From Microbacterium sp. SD291 (GTDB lineage Bacteria > Actinomycetota > Actinomycetes > Actinomycetales > Microbacteriaceae), in assembly GCF_017355365.1 (NCBI RefSeq), contig NZ_JADIJR010000020.1, forward strand, positions 1-61,654: DNA of 61,654 bases, written 5' to 3'. Positions within the stretch are counted from its first letter, which is position 1, and each line of letters starts with the position of its first letter. The notes beneath the pieces are model-generated. The model was given only the letters and a program-made list of their open reading frames with translations, was not told where the DNA came from and did no database searches. A program made the translations under genes and the position numbers. Of the stretch, positions 45,177 to 54,500 are shown one piece after another.

Positions 45177-46028
45177 CTAGAGGATGACGGTGGACCGGCC
45201 GTGCACGATCACGCGGTCCTCCGCATGCCACTGCACGGCGCGAGCGAGCACCAGGCGCTCGACGTCGGCGCCTCGGCGCTGCAGCTCCGCAGCCGACTCG
45301 GAGTGCGTGACGCGGGTGACGTCCTGCTCGATGATCGGGCCCTCGTCGAGGTCGGCCGTCGCGTAGTGCGCGGTCGCGCCGATCAGCTTCACGCCGCGAT
45401 CCTTCGCCCGCGCGTAGGGGTTCGCGCCGATGAACGCGGGGAGGAACGAGTGGTGGATGTTGATCACCGGCGCACCGACCCGCTCGATGAAGTCGTCCGT
45501 GAGGATCTGCATGTAGCGGGCGAGCACGACCAGGTCGACGTTGCCCTGCAGCAGCTCGAGCTGCCGCGCCTCCATCGACTCCTTGTCGCCCGAGGGGATG
45601 TGCACGAACGGCACGCCGAATCCGCGCACGGCCTCGGCGAGGTCGGGGTGGTTGGAGACGACCATCGTGACGTCGATGTCGAGCTGACCGCGCTGCGTGC
45701 GCCAGAGCAGCTCCATCAGGCAGTGGTCGTACTTCGAGACGAAGATCGCGACGCGCTTGCGTCGCGCGGTGTCGTGCAGCGACCACTCCATGCCGAAGCG
45801 CTCCGCGACCGCCGCCAGGTCGGCCTCGAGCGCGGGGCGCGCAGCCGACAGACCGGGGAGGTGGATGACGGTGCGCTGGAAGAACCGGCCGCCCTCCGAG
45901 TCGGTGGAGTGCTGGTCGAGCGAGATGATGTTCGCTCCGTGCTCGGCGAGCACGCCCGCGACGGCGGCGACGATGCCGGGCTGATCGTCGCAGGCGATGA
46001 GCAGGCGGGCGGTGTCTGGCTGAGACAT
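45177..46028 (-). CDS. purU: Formyltetrahydrofolate deformylase
   Basis: 283 residues: an N-terminal ACT domain (CDDQPGIVAAVAGVLAEHGANIISLDQHS, about 13-41) and a C-terminal formyl-transferase fold with the catalytic His and Asp in INIHHSFLPAF and DEGPIIEQD. PurU hydrolyses 10-formyl-THF to formate and THF, balancing one-carbon pools and supplying formate for purine synthesis. Length and motifs are standard. The start is preceded by GAGGAG. Confidence 0.93.
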   Translation of the reverse strand: MSQPDTARLLIACDDQPGIVAAVAGVLAEHGANIISLDQHSTDSEGGRFFQRTVIHLPGLSAARPALEADLAAVAERFGMEWSLHDTARRKRVAIFVSKYDHCLMELLWRTQRGQLDIDVTMVVSNHPDLAEAVRGFGVPFVHIPSGDKESMEARQLELLQGNVDLVVLARYMQILTDDFIERVGAPVINIHHSFLPAFIGANPYARAKDRGVKLIGATAHYATADLDEGPIIEQDVTRVTHSESAAELQRRGADVERLVLARAVQWHAEDRVIVHGRSTVIL

Positions 46029-46090
46029 GGAAGCTCCTCGGGGTGTGCATCGATTCTGCCGTGGATGCGGCGACCGGGCGAATCGGCTCC

Positions 46091-46096
46091 TACCCT
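46091..46096 (+). promoter_or_regulatory. Leaderless -10 box (TACCCT) of the 46103 gene
   Basis: TACCCT ends six bases before the GTG at 46103, the same geometry as the other leaderless promoters here; it supports this GTG over an ATG at 46043 that would lie upstream of the promoter. Confidence 0.5.
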
Positions 46097-46102
46097 GGAG
46101 TC

Positions 46103-46561
46103 GTGGACACAGTCGTGCAGCTCCTCGCCTCCGCGCGTGAGGCGCTGGCCGGCGCTCCGAAGGAGGGGCTCGGCGAGGACCGCGACTCCCGCTGGCGCGG
46201 GCGTCGGATCGTGCGGGTCGGGGAAGCCTGGCATCTCGGCGTGCTGCTGCTCACCGACGACCACGTGCTCGCGACGGCCGAAGTGCTCCGTGCGGCGGAG
46301 CCGGGCCGCCGGGGCTACACCGCGGAGTCGGCGCGGGAGCGAGCGGCGCGGCGGGCCGAGGCGCTGCGCGGCGGATTCCGCGAGGGCGAGGTCGTCCACG
46401 TCGGCTGGAGCGTCATCGACGCGTACGCAGTGGATGCCGGCGGCTCGTCCGGGCCGCTGGCGAGGATCGACGGGGTTCCGTCTGTCCGCTGGAGCGCGGC
46501 GGGCGGGTACATGCCGCTGGCCGGCTACCTGCGGGAGCGGGTGGAGCTGCTGCGCGGCTGA
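46103..46561 (+). CDS. Uncharacterised protein, 152 residues
   Basis: Starts MDTVVQLLASAREALAGAPK. The middle is a mixed alpha/beta segment (RIVRVGEAWHLGVLLLTDDHVLATAEVLRA) followed by an Arg/Glu-rich helix and a C-terminal PLARIDGVPSVRWS region. No signal peptide or membrane helix. I recognise no family. The GTG start is chosen from the leaderless -10 six bases upstream. Confidence 0.7.
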   Translation: MDTVVQLLASAREALAGAPKEGLGEDRDSRWRGRRIVRVGEAWHLGVLLLTDDHVLATAEVLRAAEPGRRGYTAESARERAARRAEALRGGFREGEVVHVGWSVIDAYAVDAGGSSGPLARIDGVPSVRWSAAGGYMPLAGYLRERVELLRG

Positions 46562-46584
46562 ACGATCGACGCGCGCGGCGGAGG

Positions 46585-47301
46585 TCAGGCGAAGTGCTCG
46601 GCGAAGCGGCGGAGCAGGGCCGCTCCCTCGGTGACGGATGCCGAGAGCACCTGCCCCTGCACGACGTCGAACTCGTCCGGATCGAAGTAGCCGGTGGTGC
46701 GGTAGAACGTCATCCGGTCGGCGAAGTCGCGCGGGGTCGGCTCGGGGTGGAACTGCGCCGCGTACAGGTGCGTGCCCACCCGGTACGCCTGCACGGGGCA
46801 GATCGGGTTCGTGGCGAGCAGCACGCCGCCGTCCGGAACGGCGATCGAGCTCTCCTTGTGGGCCGTGAAGACCGTGAGCGCCGGGGCGCTGGGCCCGAAG
46901 ACCGGATCGGCCGCGCCATCGGCGGTGGTCTCGATGACCGTCGCGCTGGCGGACTCCGGAGTGTCGAGCGTGACCTCGCCGCCGAGCATCCTCGTCACGA
47001 CTCCGATGCTGAAGCACGTGAAGAAGGCGGCGATCCCGCCGTCGATCGCGTGCCGGGCGATGCGCTGCAGGTCGGTCTCCACGTGCTGCTGCAGAGCCGA
47101 CTTGCTCGCGTCGCTCACGTTGTACGGGGACCCGCCGACGACCACGCCGCGGTAGCGCGCCAGCCGCGCGGGGTCGACCCGCTCCTCGAGCAGGTCCAGG
47201 CGGTCGACGACGTCCACGCCGAGCGCCCGCCGGAACGAGTCGTGCTCGGCATCCGCCGCCCCGGTCTCCGGGCGCACGCAGACGTACAGAAGCGAGGCCA
47301 T
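46585..47301 (-). CDS. Class I glutamine amidotransferase-like protein
   Basis: 238 residues. The nucleophile Cys96 lies in FFTCFSIGV rather than the usual GxCxG, and a His-Pro-Glu in AAQFHPEPT completes the triad. Stand-alone proteins of this type resemble GuaA glutaminase domains but often hydrolyse gamma-glutamyl compounds. The context gives no partner synthase, so the acceptor is unknown. Confidence 0.82.
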   Translation of the reverse strand: MASLLYVCVRPETGAADAEHDSFRRALGVDVVDRLDLLEERVDPARLARYRGVVVGGSPYNVSDASKSALQQHVETDLQRIARHAIDGGIAAFFTCFSIGVVTRMLGGEVTLDTPESASATVIETTADGAADPVFGPSAPALTVFTAHKESSIAVPDGGVLLATNPICPVQAYRVGTHLYAAQFHPEPTPRDFADRMTFYRTTGYFDPDEFDVVQGQVLSASVTEGAALLRRFAEHFA

Positions 47302-47345
47302 CCGGAAATTCTAACGAGCGCCGGGCGACGGCGATGCCGCCGGGG

Positions 47346-48077
47346 TCATCGGGAGGAATTCGCGGTGCGTCCGCGCACGATGCCGACGAACGTCTCGACG
47401 TCCGTCGTGGTGCGCTCCCGCGGCCAGGCCAGCGCCACGGTCGAGGACGGCCCGTCGACGAGCGGGCGGTGATCGACGTCCTTGCGGTGGTGCAGGCGCG
47501 CGAGCGACATCGGCACGATCACGATTCCCGCTCCGGATGCCGCGGTCTCGATCGCGTCGGAGGCGGGGAGCGGGGCGAACTTCGCCGGCACGGCGCCAGG
47601 GACCTCGATCGCGCCGAGTGCATCGTCCGACAGCGGGATCACCACCTCACCAGCCAGATCGGCGACAGTCAGCTCGTCGACGGCGAGGAGATGGGACTCG
47701 ATCGCCGCGACGACCACGGGGGTCTCATCGTAGAGCGCGATGACGTTCAGGCCGGCGTCGTCCAGCGGCAGGCGGATGAGCGCGGCGTCGACGCCGTCGA
47801 TCGCCGCGCGCTGCGCGGCGACCTCGATCGGGACGAGTTCCAGCGGCACTCCCGGCATGCGCTGCTTCCAGGCGTCGATCCACTTGCCCGGCGTGGCGCC
47901 GGGGACTGCTCCGAGCCGGAAGGTGCGCGGCTCGTCGGGCGACTCTGCCGGCGCATCGAAGACGACCTTCGCGGTCTTCTTCGCGGATCGCGGCGCCGGG
48001 ACGCGCTCGGCCCTGTTCCGGCGCACGGGCGTGCCGCGGCCCTTGCCGCGCAGCGGCTTGCGTCCCTGTCCTGCCAT
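47346..48077 (-). CDS. LysR substrate-binding-like protein without DNA-binding domain
   Basis: 243 residues. The first 40 are very basic and rich in Lys, Arg and Pro; from about 52 the protein resembles the effector domain of LysR regulators (FRLGAVPGATPGKWIDAWKQRMPGVPLELVPI...GVDAALIRLPLDD). No winged helix is present, and none is encoded just upstream. It may be a ligand-binding protein tethered to nucleic acid by its basic tail, or a LysR relic. It is transcribed on the same strand as the amidotransferase gene. Confidence 0.75.
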   Translation of the reverse strand: MAGQGRKPLRGKGRGTPVRRNRAERVPAPRSAKKTAKVVFDAPAESPDEPRTFRLGAVPGATPGKWIDAWKQRMPGVPLELVPIEVAAQRAAIDGVDAALIRLPLDDAGLNVIALYDETPVVVAAIESHLLAVDELTVADLAGEVVIPLSDDALGAIEVPGAVPAKFAPLPASDAIETAASGAGIVIVPMSLARLHHRKDVDHRPLVDGPSSTVALAWPRERTTTDVETFVGIVRGRTANSSR

Positions 48078-48096
48078 AGGCCCAGAGTATCGGGCG

Positions 48097-48795
48097 CTAG
48101 CGCTCCTGCGCGGTGTCCGAGCGCCGCACCGTCACGCAGCAGCGGTTCTCGCCGGGGTCGAGGTCGGCCTGCAGGTGCGCGCAGCCGAGACCCTCGGCGA
48201 CCCCCTTCACGTAGGCGTGGTTCATCGAGCAGACGAGCCCGGTGTGCTCCCGGGCGAGGGTGTCGAAGGGGCAGTTCGCGAGCAGCATCCGCTCGTCCGC
48301 GATCCTCGGCTCGTATCCGTGCACCGCCAGGACGCCGCCGAGCCGGTCGAGCTCGGGGGCGTCGTGGTCTGCGGCCCCCGCGGCTCCGACGCGGTCGCCC
48401 TCCTCGCGCGCGACCTGCTCGATCGCCTCATCGAGCGGAAGCCCGGTGCCCGACCGCTCGATCGCGCGGGCGAGGAGGTGGCCGGCCAGATCGTATCGCC
48501 GCGGGGGCAGGGACACCGAGACGGTGCCGCTCGCGCGGCGGTAGAGCTTCGAGGGGCGTCCTGCGCCTGGGCCGCTGCGTCCGCTGAGACGGCGGAACTC
48601 GACGTCGAGCAGGCCGGCGTCGACGAGCTTGTCGAGGTGGAACTTCGCGACGTGCGCCGGCACTCCGATCGCGGAGGCCGCGTCGTCCCGGCCGATCGCG
48701 TCGTCCTGCGCCGAGACGCAGGCGTACAGGGCCTCGCGGGTCGGATCCGCGAGGGCGCCGATGCGGGAGGCATCCGTCGTGATGTCAGCAGTCAC
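48097..48795 (-). CDS. ArsR/SufR-like regulator with C-terminal cysteine cluster
   Basis: 232 residues. A winged helix at about 10-90 (ALADPTREALYACVSAQ...VPAHVAKFHLDKLVDAGLLD) is followed by a helical region and a C-terminal set of cysteines: CPFDTL, VCSMNH, GCAHLQ and RCC, spaced 13, 15 and 13 residues. This resembles SufR, an iron-sulfur-sensing repressor, so a metal or [Fe-S] cofactor is likely (inference). The GTG at 48795 has TATCAT six bases upstream on the minus strand, implying a leaderless mRNA. It is divergent from the DoxX-like gene. Confidence 0.8.
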   Translation of the reverse strand: MTADITTDASRIGALADPTREALYACVSAQDDAIGRDDAASAIGVPAHVAKFHLDKLVDAGLLDVEFRRLSGRSGPGAGRPSKLYRRASGTVSVSLPPRRYDLAGHLLARAIERSGTGLPLDEAIEQVAREEGDRVGAAGAADHDAPELDRLGGVLAVHGYEPRIADERMLLANCPFDTLAREHTGLVCSMNHAYVKGVAEGLGCAHLQADLDPGENRCCVTVRRSDTAQER

Positions 48796-48873
48796 GTCTA
48801 AATGATAATCCTCTTGTTTTTAGAGTCAAGCGCTTCTAGCGTATATAAAAACCTCTTTTAGAAAGGAAGAGTC
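48796..48873. promoter_or_regulatory. Divergent promoters with CCTCTT(N)TTTTAGA repeats
   Basis: This AT-rich region has a leaderless -10 for the regulator (minus-strand TATCAT, 48802-48807) and, for the plus-strand gene, TTAGAG (48820) with TATATA (48842). Two direct repeats, CCTCTTGTTTTTAGA (48810-48824) and CCTCTTTTAGA (48852-48862), begin 42 bases apart, four helical turns, and overlap both promoters. They are probable operators for the SufR-like protein. Confidence 0.55.
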
Positions 48874-49284
48874 ATGAGCACTCGAACCGAGACCCGCCTT
48901 CCGCTGATGCAGGACGGGAGCCGGCAGGCATTCCTGCTGCTGCGCGGCGTGTTCACCGTCGCGCCGATCCTGTTCGGACTGGACAAGTTCCTGCGGCTCC
49001 TCACGCCCGACTGGGAGCGCTACCTCGCCCCGTGGATGGACGCCATCATCCCGGGAGATGCGCGCACCGCGATGCTCATCGTCGGTGGCGTCGAGATCGT
49101 CGCAGGCATCGTCGTGGCGTTCCTGCCGCGATTCGGCGGCTACCTGGTCGCCGCGTGGCTCTTCGGCATCATCATCAGCCTGGTGAGCGTCGGGGGGTAC
49201 CTCGACGTCGCGCTCCGCGACTTCGGTCTGCTGGTGGGAGCGCTGGCGCTCGCGCGGCTGGCGTCGGCGCAGCCGAGGCGCTGA
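48874..49284 (+). CDS. DoxX-like small membrane protein
   Basis: 136 residues with four membrane segments (about 20-40, 63-83, 87-107, 112-130). GVFTVAPILFGLDKFLRLL and the overall pattern fit DoxX/SURF4-like proteins, which are tied to redox and thiosulfate metabolism or oxidative stress. GAAAGGAAGAG precedes the ATG. The divergent cysteine-rich regulator suggests control by redox or metal state (inference). A hairpin terminator follows. Confidence 0.8.
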   Translation: MSTRTETRLPLMQDGSRQAFLLLRGVFTVAPILFGLDKFLRLLTPDWERYLAPWMDAIIPGDARTAMLIVGGVEIVAGIVVAFLPRFGGYLVAAWLFGIIISLVSVGGYLDVALRDFGLLVGALALARLASAQPRR

Positions 49285-49366
49285 CGCCAGGCGCACGCGA
49301 TGACGGCGCGCCGCCGGGGATGCGACGCGCCGCCGGTGGCCGGCCTGCGACTCTGCGGCCGGACCG

Positions 49367-49402
49367 CTTCTGCGGCTCCGCTGGGGGCCAGGGCCGCAGA
49401 AG
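49367..49402. terminator. Hairpin between the DoxX-like and hexapeptide-repeat genes
   Basis: Perfect 10-bp arms CTTCTGCGGC and GCCGCAGAAG with a 16-base GC-rich loop. It lies between two convergent genes and is probably a shared terminator. Confidence 0.6.
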
Positions 49403-49426
49403 GTCGTCTCTGCCGGGGGTCTGCGC

Positions 49427-49834
49427 TCAGGCGGCCAGCCAGAGGCCCTTCCGGTCGGTGGCCACGGTCAGCCCGGCAGCCACCGTCTCGTCGTCGCCGA
49501 TGCGTGCTCCGCGGACGATGCGCGCGCCGGGTCCGACCTCGGTGCGGACGCCGATGTGCGCGCCGTCGCCGATCGCAGCGCCCTGGCCGATGTGCGCATG
49601 CGCGTCGATGTGCGCTCCCTCGCCGATCACGGCATCCGCGTCGACCCATGCGCCGCGGGCGACAGTCGCCCCGGCGCCGACGCGCGCGCCGGGTTCGATG
49701 TAGGCGCCTGCTTCGATGTGCGCCTTCGGATGCACCTTCGCGCCATGCGCGACGAGACCACGGCCGTTGGCGTGCTTGCGGTAACGCAGCGTCGCTCCCT
49801 GGTCGTTCTCGATGTCGACGTAGTTCTTGCCCAC
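49427..49834 (-). CDS. Hexapeptide-repeat (left-handed beta-helix) protein
   Basis: 135 residues. From about residue 25 nearly all of it is six-residue repeats of the form (A/V/I)GxGAx (VGAGATVARGAWVDADAVIGEGAHIDAHAHIGQGAAIG...), forming a short left-handed beta-helix as in acyltransferases and carbonic anhydrase-like proteins. No separate catalytic domain is visible, so a scaffold or degenerate transferase is possible. The GTG at 49834 has GGGAGGAA upstream and is preferred over an ATG at 49888. Confidence 0.75.
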   Translation of the reverse strand: MGKNYVDIENDQGATLRYRKHANGRGLVAHGAKVHPKAHIEAGAYIEPGARVGAGATVARGAWVDADAVIGEGAHIDAHAHIGQGAAIGDGAHIGVRTEVGPGARIVRGARIGDDETVAAGLTVATDRKGLWLAA

Positions 49835-49914
49835 GATTCCTCCCGTGCCCGGAGTTCTCCGGATATAGCAACAACCACGGAAGGTCATGATTCATTCCCG
49901 CCCGGGGATGTCCC

Positions 49915-50688
49915 TCATCGCTGGCACGAGGGGCACCAGAACGTGACGCGCTCGCGGGTGGGATCCGCGCCCTGCTCGCCCCGGCGGATGAGGGTTCCGC
50001 ATCGCCGGCAGGGTCGTCCGGCGCGACCGTACACCCAGGTGGTGCTGCCCGGCCGGTTGACGCCGGTGAAGGTGCGGTCGGCCCGGTCGCGGTTGGCGCG
50101 GATCGTGCGGACGCCGAGATCGATGAGCGCCGCGACGTCGGCCTCGGGGGTCGGCGTCGTCGGCAGGATTCCGCGCAGGAAGAGGAGCTCCGCCGCGTAC
50201 TCGTTGCCGAAGCCCGCGACGTTGCGCTGGTCGAGGAGGGCGACATGGATGCTGCGCGTGTCGGCGCCGAGACGCCGCGCCGCCTCGGCGGCATCCCAGT
50301 CGTCGGCGAGCGGATCGGGGCCGAGATGACCGACCAGCCGCGACTCCTCGCGAGTCGGCACGACCTCCACCTCGGCGAGATCGACGCCCACTGCCTCGTG
50401 ATGCGCTGTCCCGACGATCGCGCGCACCTTGAAGGCCGGATGCCGCCACCTCTCGCCCGGCCGGTACACGAACCACGCGCCCTCCATGCGCAGATGCGAA
50501 TGGAGCGTGCTGTCGCCGATCCGCAGCAGCAGATGCTTGCCGCGGGAGACGGCCGCGTGCACCGGCCGGCCGGTCAGATCGAGAGTCGCGGCTCGCGGCA
50601 CGCGGATGTCGAACCGCGTGACGTCGGCGCCGGCGAGGGCCTCATCGAGGCGCCTGGCCGTGCGGAAGACGGTGTCGCCCTCCGGCAT
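49915..50688 (-). CDS. DNA glycosylase/AP lyase of the Fpg/Nei family
   Basis: 257 residues starting MPEGDT, where Pro2 and Glu3 are the catalytic residues after Met removal. The H2TH region is present (LLDQRNVAGFGNEYAAE) and the C-terminal zinc finger is CRRC...CPSC. It resembles actinobacterial Nei proteins and removes oxidised bases. The ATG overlaps the stop of the upstream EI24 gene by one base. Confidence 0.9.
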   Translation of the reverse strand: MPEGDTVFRTARRLDEALAGADVTRFDIRVPRAATLDLTGRPVHAAVSRGKHLLLRIGDSTLHSHLRMEGAWFVYRPGERWRHPAFKVRAIVGTAHHEAVGVDLAEVEVVPTREESRLVGHLGPDPLADDWDAAEAARRLGADTRSIHVALLDQRNVAGFGNEYAAELLFLRGILPTTPTPEADVAALIDLGVRTIRANRDRADRTFTGVNRPGSTTWVYGRAGRPCRRCGTLIRRGEQGADPTRERVTFWCPSCQR

Positions 50689-51482
50689 CAGGCGAGTCCG
50701 GGAGCGGCTGGAGGCGGCGGCGCCGCCGGGGACTGTGCCGCGGGCGTGAGCGGGGTGCGGGTCATCATGTCCCGCGCCAGCATCGTGGAGGCGGCGACCG
50801 CCGCCGGCATCACGACGACGGCGCCGCCGGGGATCAGGAAGCACAGCTGGGTCGCGACGCCGAAGCCGAGCACCCTCGCCCTGCTGCCGGAGAACAGCGT
50901 CGCCCGCTCGGCAGGGCTGAGATCGCGGGCGTCGAAGGCCCGGCCGGTGAGCTCGCGTGCCAGCAGCCGCCCCGACAGCACCACGCCCGCGATCGGTCCG
51001 AGGAATCCACCGACCAGCGGGATGAGGCCGACCAGCAGCACGAGCAGGGCGATCAGGATGCCGAGCACGACGAGCCGGAGCCCCTCCGCCATGGCCGACC
51101 AGAAGCCGCCGCCGTCCGCCGGCGGTGCGTCGCCGAGGTCGGCCTCCACGGCTCGCCAGATCCGCTGGTAGAACGGGTCGCCGATGGTCAGAGTCAGCGC
51201 GCTGAACACGGTTCCGGCGAGGGCGACGGCGGCGGCGACGAGCACGAACCCGACCGCGCCGCGCAGCAGGCCCTGCCACGGCGCCGGCCATTCCTCGGCG
51301 AACGGGGTCATCCACGCGGTGAGGGCGGAGAGCCCGAAGAAGAGCGGGAGGAGCGCTGCGGCGAGGAGCGCGAACGCGATCAGCGCGGGGATGAGGCCCA
51401 GGTTCATCAGCCCGGGACGCGTGCGCCAGAGCCCGAACCCGCGGAGCAGGATCCGGACGCCGGTGCTGAACTCCTTGATCAT
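50688..51482 (-). CDS. EI24 domain membrane protein
   Basis: 264 residues with about five membrane segments. The pattern (FSTGVRILLRGFGLWRTRPGLMNLGLIPALIAF at the start, GDPFYQRIWRAVE in the middle, LIPLVGGFLGPIAGV later) fits the EI24/CysZ-like family, whose CysZ members carry sulfate. A transport role is possible but not shown by context. The last 25 residues are Pro/Ala-rich. Confidence 0.82.
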   Translation of the reverse strand: MIKEFSTGVRILLRGFGLWRTRPGLMNLGLIPALIAFALLAAALLPLFFGLSALTAWMTPFAEEWPAPWQGLLRGAVGFVLVAAAVALAGTVFSALTLTIGDPFYQRIWRAVEADLGDAPPADGGGFWSAMAEGLRLVVLGILIALLVLLVGLIPLVGGFLGPIAGVVLSGRLLARELTGRAFDARDLSPAERATLFSGSRARVLGFGVATQLCFLIPGGAVVVMPAAVAASTMLARDMMTRTPLTPAAQSPAAPPPPAAPGLA

Positions 51483-51504
51483 GCGTCTCAGCGTAAACGG
51501 TCGC

Positions 51505-54500
51505 TCAGACGGCCTTGCGGAGGGTGTAGCCGCGAGGCGTCACGACGAAGCCGGCCTCCTGCAGCGCGAGGGCGAAATCGGTGCCGTAGACGCCCTCGCC
51601 GTTGACCTTCTCGACGGTGAGGGTCTCGAGGCGCCGGGCGCGGGACGTCGCCGCGAGGTCGGCGGCGGCGGCCCGCAGCGTCTCGGCGTCGTCTGCGAAG
51701 GACAGCACGGTGCGGCCCCCGCGCTCGAGGTAGAGGGCCAGGGCTCCGTCGACCAGGACGACCAGCCCTCCCGCCTTGCGGCCCGGCCGGTGCGAGACCC
51801 CCTCGCGACGCGGCCAGCCGAGCGCAGCCCCGTAGGGGTTCGCCGGGTCGGTCGCGGCGAGCGTCACCGCCTTCCGCGGCGGAGGATCGGCGAGCCCGGC
51901 GAAGGTGCGCAGGCGGTCGACCGTCGCGGATGCCGCGAACTGCGCGGCGCCGAGCTGCTCGATCACATACCCGCGACGGCAGTGCCCTGCCTCTTCGAAC
52001 CCGGCGAGGACGCGGTAGGCCTGGGCGAAGCCGCCTGGCACGCCCTCGGCCTGCACGGCGCCGCGGGTGACCACGCCGTAGCGGTCGAGGAGCAGCCCGG
52101 CGGTGACCGTCGCCCGCCGAGCCGGATCGGTCTCGACGGCCGGGAGCAGCGACCAGCGGCCCCCGACCGAGGTCGGCCTCGGCGTCGTGCGCGCCAGCGA
52201 CATGCCGCGATAGGTGCGTGCACGCGGTGCACGCCGGGTGGTCTTGTGCGCCTGGGATCCGCCGGCCAGCAGCGACCGGATCGGCGCGAAGGTGTCGTTC
52301 GTGACGCGCCCGGACCACGTGAGCGCCCACAGCGCCTCGAGCACCGACTGCTCGTTCTCGGCGCCGGCCATGTCCTTGAGCTGCGCGGCGAAGTAGGCGC
52401 CTCCTGCGCCGAGGGCGGCGAGCACGCGCGCCTCCAGCGAGTCCGCCGCGATCTCGGTCTCGGTGTCGTCCTGCAGGGAATCGGCGAGCACGGCGTCAGG
52501 GAGCGTGAACGGGGCGAGGTCGGCCGGATACAGCGACACCCAGCCGTCGCGGCCGGGGAGCGTGCCGTTGCCGGCCCACACGACCTCGCCTGCCGTGGTG
52601 AGCTCGTCGAGCATGGCCGGGGTGTAGTCGTGCACGCGCGCGGGCAGCACAAGCGACTCCCACGCGCTCGCGGGGATCGGCACGCCCGCGAACTGCTCGA
52701 TGACGGTGAGCACTCCGTCGAGCCCCTCGAGAGGCCGGTTCAAGTGCTGCCAGTCGGGCAGGAATCGTGCGTAGGCCTCGGGCGAGACGGGCTCGACGCT
52801 GCCGCGGATCGCGGCGAGCGACCGCATCCGCAGCCGGCGCAGCACCTCGGTGTCGCACCATTCGCTCTGATCCTGGGTCCCTGAGCCTGTCGAAGGGCCG
52901 GCGGCGGTCGGCAGGAAGTATCCGCTGGTGATCCGTCCGGCGGTCTCGAGCCGCTGGAGAGTGTGCCGCGCGACGGCGCCGCCGATGCCGAAGCGGATGG
53001 CGACGGCATCCGTCGTGAAGGGACCGTGCGTTCGTGCATGGCGGGCGACGAGGTCGCCGAGCGGGTCGGCCACCGGCTCGAGGAACGCCACGGGGATGCC
53101 GGTGGGCAGGGCGACTCCCAGCGCGTCTCGCAGGCGCCCGGCGTCTTCGATCGCGGCGACGCGTTGCACGCCGGCGATGGTCACCGGGATGGCGCGGCGA
53201 GAGGTGATCAGGGTGTCGAGGTGGGCCTGTGCGGCGCGTGCGCCTGCCGCGGGAACCGGTGATTCGGCCGTTTCCAGGCGCGCGGCGACCTCTGTCGCGT
53301 CGAGCGGCCCGAGCATCCGCAGCAGGTCGGCGACCCCCTCCAGGCCTCGGGCGTGGCGCTCGGGGTCGAGGCGCTGGGCCTCGCGCTCGAACTGGGCGAT
53401 CACGTCGGGGTCGAGGAGCTCGCGCAGCTCGACAGTGCCGAGCAGCTCTCCGAGCAGCGCAGGGTCGACCGACAGTGCGGCGGCCCGCCGTTCGGCGAGC
53501 GGCGAGTCGCCCTCGTACATGAAGGCGCCCACGTACCCGAACAGGAGATCCCGCGCGTACGGAGAGGGCTGAGACGGCTCGGTCTCGACGAGGCGGACGC
53601 GGCGGTCGGCGATCGAGGTGGCGAGCGTGCGCAGCGACGGGAGGTCGTAGACGTCCTGCAGCACCTCGCGCAGCGTCTCCAGGATCACCGGGAAGGTCGG
53701 ATGCCGGCGGGCCACCTCGAGCAGCTGCGCCGAGCGCTGCCGCTGCTGCCAGAGCGGGGAGCGCCGGTTCGGGTTGGTCCGCGGCATCAGCAGCGCGCGC
53801 GCAGCGCACTCGCGGAAGCGGGAGGCGAACAGCGCGGACCCGCCGACCTCCTCGGTCACGATGTGCTCGAGCTCCTCGGGCTCGAACACGAACAGCTCGG
53901 CGCCGGGCGGCTCCGCCTCGGCATCCGGGATCCGAACGATGATCCCGTCGTCGCTGGCGACCGCCGATCCCTCGACGCCCAGGCGCTCGCGGATCCTCGC
54001 GTTGATCGCCAGCGCCCATGGCGCGTGCACCTTCATGCCGTATGGGGAATGCAGGATGACCCGCCAGTCGCCGACCTCGTCACGCCCGCGCTCGACGGTC
54101 AGCGTGCGGTCGGTGGGGAGCGTCCCTGTCGCCTCGCGCTGCTCCGTGAGATGCGCGATCAGGTTCGCCCTCGCCTGCTCGTCGAGCCCGGCCTCGATCA
54201 GACGCTGCGCCGCCTTCTCCGGCGTCGCGGCGGCGACCTCGCGCGAGAACCGGCCGAGCGCCTCGCCGAGCTCGTACGGGCGGCCGATGCCGTCGCCGTG
54301 CCAGAACGGCACCTTGCCCGGCTGTCCGTACGCCGGGATCACGTTGACCCGGTCGTGCGTGATCTCGGCGATCCGCCAGCTCGTGGTGCCGAGGGTGAAG
54401 ACGTCACCGACTCGCGACTCGTAGACCATCTCCTCGTCGAGCTCGCCGACGCGGCGTCCGGCCCCTTCGCCGGCGACGAAGACACCGAAGAGTCCGCGGT

